Under the pieces are notes generated by a model, which did no database searches, was not told the origin of the DNA, and saw only the letters and a list, made by a program, of their open reading frames with translations. A stretch of DNA of 42,252 nucleotides from Pseudomonadota bacterium. Its GTDB lineage: Bacteria > Pseudomonadota > Gammaproteobacteria > Steroidobacterales > Steroidobacteraceae. Position 1 is the first letter of the stretch, and the number at the start of each line of letters is the position of its first letter. A program made the translations under genes and the position numbers. The stretch spans positions 1-42,252 of the forward strand of contig JAKCDC010000022.1 in the NCBI GenBank assembly GCA_021838635.1, given 5' to 3'. Of the stretch, positions 26,096-34,771 are shown piece by piece.

Positions 26096-26599
26096 ATGGG
26101 CAGCGCCGTGGTGAAGATTCTGTTCGTGTGTCTGGGTAACATTTGTCGCTCGCCAACGGCGGAGGGCGTATTTCGCGCGATGGCGGCGCGCGAGCTGCCT
26201 GAGCTGGCGCTCACCGTCGACTCGGCGGGCACGGCCGGCTATCACGCCGGGGAGGCGCCGGACAGCCGTACGTGCGAGGCGGCGCTGCGGCGCGGGTATG
26301 ACCTCTCCGGGCTGCGCGCGCGGGCGGTTGAGCCGTACGACTTCGAGGTGTTTGATCTGATCCTGGCGATGGACCGGCAGAATCTCGAGACGCTGAAGCG
26401 GCGTGCGCCGGCGCAGAGGCGTGGACGGTTGCGGCTGTTGCTGGAATTTGCCCCGCAGTGTGGCCTGTTCGAGGTGCCGGATCCGTACTACGGCGGGGCG
26501 AATGGCTTCGAACAGGTGCTCGATCTGATCGAGGCCGCCTCGCTCGGCCTGTGCACGGCGTTGCGCAGAGGCACGCTCGCGCCCCTCTGGGCACCCTAG
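26096..26599 (+). CDS. Low-molecular-weight protein tyrosine phosphatase
   Basis: The 167-residue enzyme removes phosphate from tyrosine residues. The catalytic loop C12-LGNIC-R18-S is at the N-terminus and the general acid is D129 in PDPYYGG, both in their usual places. AGGG stands five bases before ATG 26096; a GTG two to three codons on is a weaker choice. In capsule loci such enzymes pair with a tyrosine kinase, but none is present here. As I recall, in Xanthomonas relatives this gene follows kdsB and precedes rne, so here it would be separated from kdsB by the accessory block. Confidence 0.92.
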   Translation: MGSAVVKILFVCLGNICRSPTAEGVFRAMAARELPELALTVDSAGTAGYHAGEAPDSRTCEAALRRGYDLSGLRARAVEPYDFEVFDLILAMDRQNLETLKRRAPAQRRGRLRLLLEFAPQCGLFEVPDPYYGGANGFEQVLDLIEAASLGLCTALRRGTLAPLWAP

Positions 26600-26609
26600 G
26601 GCCACAGCC

Positions 26610-26642
26610 TGCCCCCTGGGACGCGGAGCGTCCCAGGGGGCA
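26610..26642. terminator. Strong hairpin between the phosphatase and rne
   Basis: A perfect 15-bp inverted repeat (26610-26624 and 26628-26642) with loop GGA sits between two convergent genes, ten bases after the phosphatase stop and six bases from the rne stop. It has no long T-tract on either side, but its strength and position suggest it ends or protects both transcripts. Confidence 0.7.
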
Positions 26643-26647
26643 TTGGC

Positions 26648-29239
26648 CTACTCTTCGCTGCCGCGCCGGGGGGGTGTCCACTCCGCCGGTGCAGAGGTCC
26701 ACACGACGTGCGGCTTGCCTTCCTGTCCGCCGGTGGCCGGCGCCGAGACGGGCTCGATGTGCACCGCAGCCGGCTTCGGCTCTTCGTGCCATGCCGAGAC
26801 CTTCTCCTCGCGCGCCGGAGTCGGAGCGGGCGGTGGCGCACTCGGTGCCGCTTGCATCGCGGGACTCGCTGGGGCCGGTTCGGGCGCCCGCAACGCGGGG
26901 GCAGAGGACTCGAAGGATCCTCGGGTATCGCGCTCGAGCGGCGGTGCCTGCGGCTCGTTCCGCTCGGGAGCGGCGAACTCGTGGGAGGCTTCGCGGACGG
27001 CGCCGCCTTCCGTCATGCGGGCTTCGCCCGTCGCATTCTCACCCCGTGCGCCGCCGCGCCGGCCGCCCCGGCGTCCGCGGCGGCGGCCCCGCCGCTCGCC
27101 GCGTTCCGAGGCCGGCCGCTCGCTGCCCACTGCGGCGGGCTCGCTCGGGCCGGTGCCGCCGGCCGCCGCAGCCGCCGGCATCGCCGCCGGCATCGCTGTT
27201 GGGCGCTGGGAGTTCAGATCGCGTTCGCGTTCGCGATCACGATCACGATCGCGTGGACGCCGGTCGGAGCGATCCCGTCGGCCCTCGGCGCTGCGCCCCT
27301 CGGAGCTGCGCCCTTCGGTGCCGCGGGATTCGCCCTGTGGACGGCGGTTGCTCTCCGTGCGGCTGCCTTCACCGCGGCCGCCATCGCCGCGTCGGCCTGA
27401 ACGTCCGAAATCCCGCCGCCCGTCGCGGCCGCGCTCGCCGCGTTCTCCGCGCTCGTTACGGCGATGCGGGCTGCGCGCCGCCGGGGCAGGCGCTGCGGCC
27501 TGTGGCGCACTGACCGCCGGTTCTGCCTCTGCAGCGAACAGACCCTTCAGCCGCGACCACAGTCCCTTGGCCGGGCGGGATTCTGCCGGGGCGCTCGGGG
27601 CGGCGTGGGGTGCCGCGAGGGTCACCGGCGAGGGGGTACTCGGCATGATCGGAGCCACGGCAGGCACTTCGGCCGCCGGGCGCTGCTCACGGGCACTGCC
27701 CGGCTCGGTCACCTCCGGCGGCGCCGGGATCAGGTAGCTCGTCTGGCGGTTCTCCGGCAACTCCACCTCATCGTCGCGCACGCGCCTGATCGAGTACTCG
27801 GGCGTCTGGATGTGTGGATTTGGCACGATGATCAGATCCGCTTCGCTCTTGTCTTCCAGCGTGCGCAGCCATTCACGCTTCTCGTTGAACAGGAAGGTCG
27901 CAACGTCCACCGGCAGCTGCGTGATCACCTTGGCGGTGCGGTCCTTGCGCAGCTCCTCGCCGATCAGGCGCAGGATCGCGAGCGCCATCGACTCGACGCT
28001 GCGGATGCTGCCGATGCCGACGCAGCGCGGGCAGACGATGTGGCTTGACTCCCCGAGCGAGGGGCGCAGGCGCTGGCGGGACATCTCGAGCAGTCCGAAG
28101 CGAGAGAGCTTGCCGATCTGAATGCGCGCGCGGTCCATTTTCATCGCATCGCGCAGCCGATCCTCGACTTCGCGCTGGTTCTTGCCCGACTCCATGTCGA
28201 TGAAGTCGATGACGATCAGGCCGCCGATGTCGCGGATGCGCAGCTGGCGGGCGATCTCATCGGCCGCCTCGAGATTGGTGTTGAGCGCGGTGGTCTCGAT
28301 ATCGCTGCCCTTGGTCGCACGCGCCGAGTTGATGTCGATCGACACCAGCGCCTCGGTGTAGTCGATCACAATGCTGCCGCCGGAAGGCAGCTGCACCTTG
28401 TGCGCGTAGGCCGATTCGATCTGGCTTTCGATCTGGAAGCGGGTGAACAGCGGGATGTCATCGACGTACTGCTTCAGGCGATGGTGCGCATCGGTGGGCA
28501 TGAAGCGCTGCATGTACTCCTGGGCCTTCTGGAAGGCGCTGGTGTCGTCGACCAGTACCTCGGCGATGTCATCGGAGAGGTAATCGCGCAATGCGCGCGT
28601 GACCGCATCGCTCTCGCGGTACACCAGGAACGGGGCCTGCTTGCCCTCGGCGGCGGCAGCGATCTGGTCCCACTGCGCCTTGAGGTTATCGAGGTCCCAC
28701 TGCAGCTCCTCGGCGCTGCGTCCGACGCCGGCAGTTCGCACGATCGCGCCCATCCCGTCGGGAATCTGCAGCTGGTTCATCACCTCGCGCATCTGGTCGC
28801 GGTCTTCACCCTCGATGCGGCGCGAGACGCCACCGGCGCGCGGGTTGTTCGGCATCAGTACCAGGAAGCGCCCGGCCAAGCTGAGGAACGTGGTGAGGGC
28901 GGCGCCCTTGTTGCCGCGTTCCTCTTTCTCGACCTGCACGATGAGTTCCTGCCCCTCGAAGAGCAGGTCGCGGATGTTCATCCGCCCGCCCTGGGGTGAC
29001 TGGCGGAAGTAGTCCCGGGTGACTTCCTTCAGCGGCAGAAAGCCATGCCGTGTCGCGCCGTAGTCGACGAAGCAGGCTTCCAGGGACGGTTCGATGCGGG
29101 AGATGCGGCCTTTGTAGACGTTCGCTTTCTTCTGTTCGCGGGAAGGTATATCGATACTGAGGTCAAAGAGCTTCTGTCCATCGACCAGCGCGACTCTCAG
29201 CTCCTCTTCCTGAGTCGCATTCACGAGCATTCTTTTCAT
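26648..29239 (-). CDS. rne: Ribonuclease E
   Basis: RNase E starts mRNA decay and matures rRNA and tRNA. The 863 residues split into a catalytic half (1-500) and a disordered half. The S1 domain spans about 38-119. Catalytic D302 (VSIDINS) and D345 (VIDFIDM) align with D303 and D346 of E. coli, and the Zn-link cysteines are C403 and C406 (CPRCVG). From about 610 to 730 the chain is packed with Arg, Gly, Glu and Asp ([24 protein letters not shown]), an RNA-binding type region, followed by Ala/Pro-rich sequence and a final HVVWTSAP. The start has AGGGG upstream, partly caught in a hairpin. The gene is divergent from rluC, as in E. coli. Confidence 0.96.
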   Translation of the reverse strand: MKRMLVNATQEEELRVALVDGQKLFDLSIDIPSREQKKANVYKGRISRIEPSLEACFVDYGATRHGFLPLKEVTRDYFRQSPQGGRMNIRDLLFEGQELIVQVEKEERGNKGAALTTFLSLAGRFLVLMPNNPRAGGVSRRIEGEDRDQMREVMNQLQIPDGMGAIVRTAGVGRSAEELQWDLDNLKAQWDQIAAAAEGKQAPFLVYRESDAVTRALRDYLSDDIAEVLVDDTSAFQKAQEYMQRFMPTDAHHRLKQYVDDIPLFTRFQIESQIESAYAHKVQLPSGGSIVIDYTEALVSIDINSARATKGSDIETTALNTNLEAADEIARQLRIRDIGGLIVIDFIDMESGKNQREVEDRLRDAMKMDRARIQIGKLSRFGLLEMSRQRLRPSLGESSHIVCPRCVGIGSIRSVESMALAILRLIGEELRKDRTAKVITQLPVDVATFLFNEKREWLRTLEDKSEADLIIVPNPHIQTPEYSIRRVRDDEVELPENRQTSYLIPAPPEVTEPGSAREQRPAAEVPAVAPIMPSTPSPVTLAAPHAAPSAPAESRPAKGLWSRLKGLFAAEAEPAVSAPQAAAPAPAARSPHRRNERGERGERGRDGRRDFGRSGRRGDGGRGEGSRTESNRRPQGESRGTEGRSSEGRSAEGRRDRSDRRPRDRDRDRERERDLNSQRPTAMPAAMPAAAAAGGTGPSEPAAVGSERPASERGERRGRRRGRRGGRRGGARGENATGEARMTEGGAVREASHEFAAPERNEPQAPPLERDTRGSFESSAPALRAPEPAPASPAMQAAPSAPPPAPTPAREEKVSAWHEEPKPAAVHIEPVSAPATGGQEGKPHVVWTSAPAEWTPPRRGSEE

Positions 29240-29612
29240 GTGCCCCTACTGTTGTACGGTGAGGGGCCGGCAAGCACACGGGAGGCCGCAGCGCGAGTGC
29301 GCCGCAGCGGCGAAGATTTCTGCGACTCGGCGCGTGAGCTCGAGTCTCTCTCATCACAATGCACGCCACGTCATAGGCGGGTGCCGGAAATCCTTCGACG
29401 GTCTCAACCGGAGCCGCTTCGCGCGGAACCTGTTTCAGCGGTTCTACGCCCGAGGCGTTCTTGTCGGCCCGATACGATGGCCTCTCTCATGGAGGTCCAA
29501 CTAACATGCGGCGGGGGTACCCGCCAACCATTGATGCGCCCGCGCAGCGGGCGGCCGGCGGAGTATACTGCAAGGATTGCTGTAGAAACAGTGTCTTACG
29601 CGGAAGAGGGCG
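29240..29612. other. Divergent rne-rluC intergenic region
   Basis: These 370 bases carry the leader of rne on one strand and of rluC on the other, with no gene of their own. TATACT at 29564-29569 is a candidate -10 for rluC, lacking a good -35. In E. coli the matching region holds the long regulatory leader of rne. Apart from the hairpin at 29242-29267, no conserved element was recognised. Confidence 0.5.
29242..29267 (-). promoter_or_regulatory. Hairpin covering the rne ribosome binding site
   Basis: In the rne message GCCCCU (29262-29267) can pair with AGGGGC (29242-29247), with a 14-base loop. The right arm is the Shine-Dalgarno sequence, which ends three bases before the start codon. The stem would hide it. 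RNase E of E. coli controls its own message through leader structure, so this may do a similar job. Confidence 0.45.
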
Positions 29613-30596
29613 GTGTCCGAGACGAATGTGAGCGAGGGACGCACCGCGGTGCGCTATTTGGACGTGGGCGCAGAGGAGGCCGGCCAGCGGCTCGACCGCT
29701 TTCTCGCCCAGCATCTACCGGGGGTGCCGCATACGCGCCTGTTCCGCATCATCCGCAAGGGCGAGGTGCGCCTGAACGGTCGGCGCACCGCCCCGGAGGC
29801 ACGGCTGGCGGCGAACGACCGGATCCGGGTGCCGCCGCTGCGCATCGAGGCGCCTGGGGCCGCCGCGGCGCGGCGGGGCCCGTCGGCGGAGCTGATCGAG
29901 ACGGTGGGCCGCGCCATCATCCACGAGGACACGCGGCTGCTGGTGATCGACAAGCCGGCCGGCATTGCCGTTCACGGTGGCAGCGGGGTCGAGTTCGGCC
30001 TGATCGAGGCGCTGCGCGCGCTGCGCCCCGAGGAGACGCTTGAGCTGGTGCACCGCCTCGACCGGGATACCAGCGGCTGTCTGCTCGTGGCGCGTACGCC
30101 TGCGGCGCTGCGTGGCGCGCACGCGGTGCTGCGTGAAGGGGTGAGCGACAAGCGCTACCTGGCATTGGTGTGCGGGCGCTGGGAGCTCGGACGCAAGCGG
30201 ATCGATGTCCCGCTGCACACCGAGACCCGGGTGAGCGGGGAGCGCACGGTGCGGGTGGGGGCTGGCGGCAAGCCCTCGGTGAGTGACTTTCGACCGGTAC
30301 AGATTTTCGGGCGGCGCAGTCTCGGGGCGGCCACCGCCAGCCTGCTCGAGGTGACGCTGCATACCGGGCGGACGCACCAGATCCGGGTGCATGCGGCGTA
30401 TGCCGGGCACCCGGTGGCCGGCGACCCGAAGTACGGCGATGAGGCCTGCAATGCCGTGCTGCGCGAACGGGGTCTGAACCGGATGTTTCTGCACGCTCAC
30501 AGCATGAGCTTCGAGTGGCCGGATGGGACGACCTTCAGCGCCAGCGCGCCGCTGCCGCCGGAACTCTCCGCGGTGCTCAGTCGGCTGGAGCGCTGA
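29613..30596 (+). CDS. rluC: 23S rRNA pseudouridine synthase RluC
   Basis: RluC makes pseudouridine at positions 955, 2504 and 2580 of 23S rRNA (E. coli numbering). An S4 RNA-binding domain covers about 23-80 (GQRLDRFLAQHLPG, RLFRIIRKGEVRLNG), and the catalytic aspartate is D150 in HRLDRDTSG. LHTGRTHQIRVHAAYAGHPVAGD is the closing family motif. The GTG start has GAGGG upstream and gives a normal length of 327 residues. The pairing with rne marks it as RluC and not RluD. Confidence 0.95.
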   Translation: MSETNVSEGRTAVRYLDVGAEEAGQRLDRFLAQHLPGVPHTRLFRIIRKGEVRLNGRRTAPEARLAANDRIRVPPLRIEAPGAAAARRGPSAELIETVGRAIIHEDTRLLVIDKPAGIAVHGGSGVEFGLIEALRALRPEETLELVHRLDRDTSGCLLVARTPAALRGAHAVLREGVSDKRYLALVCGRWELGRKRIDVPLHTETRVSGERTVRVGAGGKPSVSDFRPVQIFGRRSLGAATASLLEVTLHTGRTHQIRVHAAYAGHPVAGDPKYGDEACNAVLRERGLNRMFLHAHSMSFEWPDGTTFSASAPLPPELSAVLSRLER

Positions 30597-30610
30597 GGCA
30601 CTCCCCGAGT

Positions 30611-31189
30611 TTAGGGCACCCGGCAGCCGGCCGTGCGCAACGCCTCGGCCAGCCAGATCAGCGGCAAGCCGATCAGCGCGGTGGGATCGATGTTCTCGAT
30701 GCGTTCGAACAGGGCGATCCCGAGACCCTCGGCGCGAAACCCACCGGCGCAGTCGAAGGGCTGCTCGGCCGAGACGTAGCGCTCGATCTGCGCGGGGCTG
30801 AGCGTGCGGAACACGACGGTGGTGGTGTCGAGATGCACCTGGCGGACCGTGCCGCCGGCTCCGAGCAGGGCGCAGCCGGTGAAAAAACGCACCCGCGCGC
30901 CGCTCGCCGCCGCGAGCTGGGCCCGGCAGCGCTCTGCTGTGCCGGGCTTGTCGAGCACTTCGGCCTCGAGCGCGGCCACCTGGTCGCTGCCAATGACGAG
31001 CGCTTCGGGACGGCGATCGGCAACCGCCTGCGCCTTGGCCAGGGCGAGCCGAGCGGCCCGGTCGGCCGGCAGTTCCCCGGGGATGTACGTCTCCGGGTCG
31101 CCCGGGGCGACGGTCGTGAAGGGCAGCTGCAGCCGTTCAAGCAGCGCGCGGCGGTAGATCGAGGTCGAGGCGAGGATCAGTTCAGGCAT
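30611..31189 (-). CDS. yceF: Maf-like nucleotide pyrophosphatase YceF
   Basis: YceF-type Maf proteins hydrolyse non-canonical nucleotides such as m7GTP. The 192 residues open MPELILASTSIYRRALLERL, where the family has LASTSPYRR, so the proline is Ile here. They carry VIGSDQVA with the catalytic aspartate, TFF-like FFTGCALL, and GFRAEGLGIALFERIENIDPTALIGLPL-type sequence specific to the YceF branch. The start at 31189 fits the family; an in-frame ATG four codons upstream is possible, and neither has a clear ribosome binding site. It is divergent from yceD and convergent with rluC, the same layout as in E. coli. Confidence 0.92.
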   Translation of the reverse strand: MPELILASTSIYRRALLERLQLPFTTVAPGDPETYIPGELPADRAARLALAKAQAVADRRPEALVIGSDQVAALEAEVLDKPGTAERCRAQLAAASGARVRFFTGCALLGAGGTVRQVHLDTTTVVFRTLSPAQIERYVSAEQPFDCAGGFRAEGLGIALFERIENIDPTALIGLPLIWLAEALRTAGCRVP

Positions 31190-31249
31190 GGTGCGGCGCA
31201 TCGGGCCGATTCGGCTCTCGGAAACAATGACTTAAGGATTCACCGGCTT

Positions 31250-31278
31250 TTGACTTGCCGGGACCTGATACCTATTAT
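31250..31278 (+). promoter_or_regulatory. Strong promoter of yceD-rpmF-plsX-fabH
   Basis: TTGACT (31250-31255) and TATTAT (31273-31278) with a 17-base spacer form one of the best sigma-70-type promoters in the window. The expected start near 31285 is only about three bases before the yceD ATG and no Shine-Dalgarno lies between, so the operon message would be almost leaderless. Confidence 0.75.
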
Positions 31279-31287
31279 ACGCGCCCC

Positions 31288-31806
31288 ATGCCGCAACCCT
31301 GGTCCAAGCCGCTAGAGGTCGACCGGCTGTCCCGCGGGGCGGCGGTGCTCGATTTCGACGTGGAATTGGCGCAGTTGCCGCGGCTGAGTTCGCGCGCCGA
31401 ACTGATCGGCGGAGCCGTGCGCGGCACCGTGCGATTCGGACGCGAATCGGGCCGAGCGGTGGCGGACGTGACGCTTGAGGGCGCCGCACAGTTGACGTGC
31501 CAGCGCTGCATGCGGCCGATGACGCTGCAGTTGAGCGGGTACGTGAAGGTCGCGCTGCTCTCGAGCGCGGCGGAGGCAAGTACGCTCGCGGATGCGCTCG
31601 AACCGGTGCTGGCACCCGAGGGGCGCATCAGCGTGGCCGAGTTGATTGAGGAGGAAGTGCTGCTCAGTCTGCCGATCGTGCCGATGCACGAGGAGGACGG
31701 GCAGTGTCCGTCGCCCGAGGCGCAGAGCGCCGCGAGCGATGCGCCGACCGATGCGGTGACGCAGCGGCCGTTTGCGCGTCTGGGTGAATTGTTGAATCAG
31801 AAGTGA
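31288..31806 (+). CDS. yceD: YceD/DUF177 protein
   Basis: This 172-residue protein is the YceD/DUF177 member that nearly always precedes rpmF. Members have been linked to 23S rRNA or large-subunit accumulation, mainly from plant and bacterial studies. The family CxxC appears in LTCQRCMRPM, and VAELIEEEVLLSLPIVPMHE is the typical C-terminal acidic motif. It is 30 bases upstream of rpmF. The ATG at 31288 gives the expected N-terminus; the upstream in-frame codons contain the promoter. Confidence 0.9.
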   Translation: MPQPWSKPLEVDRLSRGAAVLDFDVELAQLPRLSSRAELIGGAVRGTVRFGRESGRAVADVTLEGAAQLTCQRCMRPMTLQLSGYVKVALLSSAAEASTLADALEPVLAPEGRISVAELIEEEVLLSLPIVPMHEEDGQCPSPEAQSAASDAPTDAVTQRPFARLGELLNQK

Positions 31807-31836
31807 GTTTCCGCGCCTTGTGCGCATGAGGACATT

Positions 31837-32028
31837 ATGGCCGTTCAGAAAAGCCGCAAGACCCCTTCCAAGCGCGGCATGCATCGTTCCCACGACGGAC
31901 TCGCCGCCCCGGCGCTCTCGACCGACCCGCAGTCCGGTGAGACCCATCTGCGTCATCGCATCACTCCGGACGGTTTCTACCGCGGCCGGCGAGTGATCGA
32001 GAAGCCTGCGGACGCCGATCAGGAATAG
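31837..32028 (+). CDS. rpmF: Ribosomal protein L32
   Basis: L32 is a small protein of the large ribosomal subunit. The 63 residues begin [20 protein letters not shown], the family hallmark, and contain [17 protein letters not shown]. The zinc-binding cysteines of some L32 forms are absent, as in most gammaproteobacteria. It lies between yceD and plsX in the classic operon. Confidence 0.96.
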   Translation: MAVQKSRKTPSKRGMHRSHDGLAAPALSTDPQSGETHLRHRITPDGFYRGRRVIEKPADADQE

Positions 32029-32039
32029 CGCGCGCACGC

Positions 32040-33068
32040 GTGCCTGTGTTGCCGGTCGCCATCGATGTGATGAGCGGCGATCGCCAGCCGCGGGAGTACA
32101 TCACAGGTGCGCTCGCGGCGCTCGCCGAACAGACGGACCTCACGGCGCTGTTGGTCGGGGAGCGCTCGCTCATTGAGGCGGCGCTCACCGGGCAGCCGGC
32201 GGCGCTGCGCGAGCGCATCGAGATCGTGCCGGCCTCCCAGGTGGTCGGTATGGACGAGCCGCCGCGCGCAGCCGTGCGGCACAAGAAGGACTCCTCGATG
32301 CGCGTGGCGGTCGAGCTCGTCAAGAGCGCGCGTGCGGCCGCGTGCGTCAGCGCCGGCAACACCGGTGCGCTCACCGCGATCGCCCACTTCGTGCTGAAGA
32401 CGCTGCCCGGCGTCGAGCGCGCCGCCATCATCTCGGCCATTCCGGCCGCGCATGGCCACACCCAGATGCTCGATCTTGGCGCCAACGCCAAGGCAACCGC
32501 GGAGCAGCTGCGGCAGTTCGCCACCATGGGCGCGATCATCGCGCGCGACATCTACGGACTTGCCGAACCGCGCATCGGGCTGCTCAATATCGGCGAAGAG
32601 GACATCAAGGGTCACGAACTCGTGAAGGACGCGCACGCGCTGCTCGGGGCGAGTGGACTGAACTATGTGGGTTTCGTCGAGGGCGATGACATCTTCTCCG
32701 GCGACGTCGACGTAGTGGTGACCGATGGATTCACGGGCAACGTTGCGCTGAAGACCATGGAGGGGGTGGCGGCGCTCATCGGTGCGCGTCTGCGCGAGGA
32801 GTTCAACGCCTCCTGGGGCGCTCGGCTCGCCGGTCTTGCCGCACGCCGGGTGCTGCGGCGCGCCGCTGCCAGTCTCGATCCGCGCCGCTATAACGGCGCG
32901 TGCATGGTCGGTCTGGGCGGGATCGTGGTAAAAAGCCACGGTCGGGCCGACGCGATGGCTTTCGGGAGAGCCGTGATCACCGCTGCGCTCGCTGCGCGCC
33001 ATGGATTGACCGCGCACATTGCCCAGGCGCTGACTGCGCCGCAACCCATCGGGAGTTCGACGCCTTGA
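32040..33068 (+). CDS. plsX: Phosphate acyltransferase PlsX
   Basis: PlsX turns acyl-ACP into acyl-phosphate for phospholipid synthesis. The 342 residues contain AIDVMSGDRQPRE at the start (family usually AxDAMGGD), VSAGNTGALTAIAHF, LDLGANAKATAEQL, GEEDIKGHELVKDAH and VTDGFTGNVALKTMEG, all strongly conserved in PlsX. The GTG start at 32040 follows rpmF by 11 bases. The end overlaps the fabH start by four bases (TTGA), so the two are translationally coupled. Confidence 0.94.
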   Translation: MPVLPVAIDVMSGDRQPREYITGALAALAEQTDLTALLVGERSLIEAALTGQPAALRERIEIVPASQVVGMDEPPRAAVRHKKDSSMRVAVELVKSARAAACVSAGNTGALTAIAHFVLKTLPGVERAAIISAIPAAHGHTQMLDLGANAKATAEQLRQFATMGAIIARDIYGLAEPRIGLLNIGEEDIKGHELVKDAHALLGASGLNYVGFVEGDDIFSGDVDVVVTDGFTGNVALKTMEGVAALIGARLREEFNASWGARLAGLAARRVLRRAAASLDPRRYNGACMVGLGGIVVKSHGRADAMAFGRAVITAALAARHGLTAHIAQALTAPQPIGSSTP

Positions 33069-34018
33069 TCTATTCGCGTATCGCCGGGACGGGCTCCTAC
33101 CTGCCCGAGAAGATTCTGACCAATGCCGATCTCGAAAAGATGGTGGATACCACCGATGAGTGGATCCGGGAGCGGACTGGGATCGAGCGACGGCACATCG
33201 CCGCGGAGGGCGAGACCACCGTCGATCTGGCCGAACGGGCGGTGCGCGCGGCACTCGATGCCGCCGGATGCCGGCCGGAGGACGTCGATTTCATTGCCTT
33301 CGGCACCACCACGCCGGACCTGTGGTTTCCGAACTGCGGGGTGCTGTTGCAGGCGCGGCTCGGGTGCCGCGGCGTGCCGGCCTTCAGCGTCGAGACTGCC
33401 TGCAGCGGCTTCATGTACGCACTCGCGATGGCCGATAAGTTCGTGCGCGCCGGGGAGGCGCGCCGCGCGCTGGCGATCGGTGCCGAGACGCTCTCGCGCA
33501 TCACCGACTGGACGGACCGCTCCACCGCGGTGTTGTTCGCCGATGGCGCCGGCGCGGTGCTGCTCGAGCCTGCGACGGAACCGGGCATTCTCTCGACCCA
33601 TCTGCATGCCGACGGGACGTACAAGGACATGCTCTACAGCGGCGGTGGCACGGATGCGAGGAAGACGCGCCGCGCGATCACGATGACCGGCAACGAGGTG
33701 TTCAAGGTCGCCGTCAGCACCCTCAGCAAGTCGATCGACGAGGCGCTGGCGGCCAATCATCTGGAGCGCTCGGCGCTCGACTGGCTGGTGCCGCACCAGG
33801 CGAATCTGCGCATCATCCAGGCGACGGCGCGCAAGCTCGACCTGCCGATGGAGCGGGTGATCACCACGGTGCAGGATCACGGTAATACGTCGGCAGCCTC
33901 CGTGCCGCTGGCACTCGATTACGGGGTGCGCTCGGGCAAGATCCAGCGCGGCCAGCTGATGCTGCTCGAGGCCTTTGGCGGCGGATTCACCTGGGGCTCG
34001 GCGCTGATCCGCTATTGA
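33065..34018 (+). CDS. fabH: 3-oxoacyl-ACP synthase III FabH
   Basis: FabH starts fatty acid synthesis by condensing acetyl-CoA with malonyl-ACP. The 317 residues hold the catalytic triad C113 (ETACSGF), H244 (VPHQAN) and N274 (HGNTSAAS), and end in EAFGGGFTWGSALIRY. The start is a TTG that overlaps the plsX stop; the frame stays open upstream but the extra residues are not FabH-like. In E. coli fabD, fabG and acpP follow. Here the next 290 bases are non-coding and end in a terminator, so the fatty acid cluster stops at fabH. Confidence 0.95.
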   Translation: MIYSRIAGTGSYLPEKILTNADLEKMVDTTDEWIRERTGIERRHIAAEGETTVDLAERAVRAALDAAGCRPEDVDFIAFGTTTPDLWFPNCGVLLQARLGCRGVPAFSVETACSGFMYALAMADKFVRAGEARRALAIGAETLSRITDWTDRSTAVLFADGAGAVLLEPATEPGILSTHLHADGTYKDMLYSGGGTDARKTRRAITMTGNEVFKVAVSTLSKSIDEALAANHLERSALDWLVPHQANLRIIQATARKLDLPMERVITTVQDHGNTSAASVPLALDYGVRSGKIQRGQLMLLEAFGGGFTWGSALIRY

Positions 34019-34255
34019 GGCGATTTCGGACCCTCGGGACGAAAGGGTATGACTACGCACATGCCCAAGGAAGCCGGAAACGTGTTCCTTGCGGGGCCCA
34101 TCTGAGGGGATAGGCTAAAGAGCTGGACGCTAGGCGCAGGGTACCTTCAGAGGGTGCCCAAGATGCCAAGGCATTCAATTGGGGAATCTCGTTTGCTGCG
34201 CGCGTAATTCACTGAAAGCAAAAGAAATTAGTCAAATGCGTAGTAACACCCGGAC
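34019..34255 (+). other. Non-coding region after fabH
   Basis: About 240 bases of mixed composition separate fabH from the terminator. They hold no frame of useful length and no tRNA or known RNA that I can recognise. The last 60 bases are AT-rich for this genome. A small RNA ending at the terminator is possible but there is no clear promoter. Confidence 0.45.
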
Positions 34256-34287
34256 AAAAAAAACGCCGCGCAAAGCGCGGCGTTTTT
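34256..34287. terminator. Bidirectional intrinsic terminator
   Basis: CGCCGCGC (34264-34271) and GCGCGGCG (34275-34282) form a perfect 8-bp stem with loop AAA. Eight As precede it and five Ts follow, so it reads as a classical terminator in both directions. It lies 18 bases beyond the stop of the minus-strand lipoprotein and also ends any transcript from fabH. Confidence 0.93.
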
Positions 34288-34305
34288 GTAGGAGCGCTGT
34301 CGCTC

Positions 34306-34635
34306 TTACTTGGAGATCGAACGCTTGAACATGCGGTCGATCTTCTCGTTGGTGGCGTCGATCGCCGCCTTGTTCGACTGCGCGAGCGAGAGCGCCTCGT
34401 TGGCAGTGCTCTGAGCCGCAGCAGACTTCTGGTCGGCAGCGTTCTGCGCAGCCTGGGCGGCGCTGTTGGCCTTGTCGGCAGTGCTCTGCGCGGTGGAGAC
34501 CTGGCTCTGCAGCTGGGCAACCTGCGACTTCAGGTTGGCGATGTCCGACTTGATGGGGGTCAGGTTCTGGCAGCCGGCGAGACCGGCCACGAGTGCCGCG
34601 GCCGCGGCGACCTTTACTACGCTCGCGTACTTCAT
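34306..34635 (-). CDS. Lpp/OprI-like alanine-zipper lipoprotein
   Basis: The 109-residue protein has a lipoprotein signal with lipobox LAGC (Cys22). It continues as one long heptad-type helix with many Ala, Ser and Gln (DIANLKSQVAQLQSQVS, then repeated A-A-x-x-x-A patterns), like the alanine-zipper murein lipoproteins Lpp and OprI. It ends DRMFKRSISK. A terminal Lys is the residue that links Lpp to peptidoglycan. It is longer than E. coli Lpp. A strong GGGGA stands before ATG, the leader is about 130 bases and a good terminator follows, all fitting an abundant structural protein. Covalent attachment is inferred from the terminal Lys only. Confidence 0.85.
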   Translation of the reverse strand: MKYASVVKVAAAAALVAGLAGCQNLTPIKSDIANLKSQVAQLQSQVSTAQSTADKANSAAQAAQNAADQKSAAAQSTANEALSLAQSNKAAIDATNEKIDRMFKRSISK

Positions 34636-34765
34636 AAAGTCCCCTTGGGGTTGTTGATTGAGGAAGTCCTGAAAATGCAAACGAACCGAGGTGGAGCAGC
34701 CCCCACGACTCGACTTCACAAGTCCAACAAATTTGTGCGGGGAATGCAACCCTGGACATGCTGAT

Positions 34766-34771
34766 TTTATA
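34766..34771 (-). promoter_or_regulatory. Candidate -10 box of the lipoprotein gene
   Basis: On the minus strand TATAAA (34766-34771) sits in an AT-rich patch about 130 bases before the lipoprotein start. No matching -35 was found at normal spacing. Confidence 0.4.
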
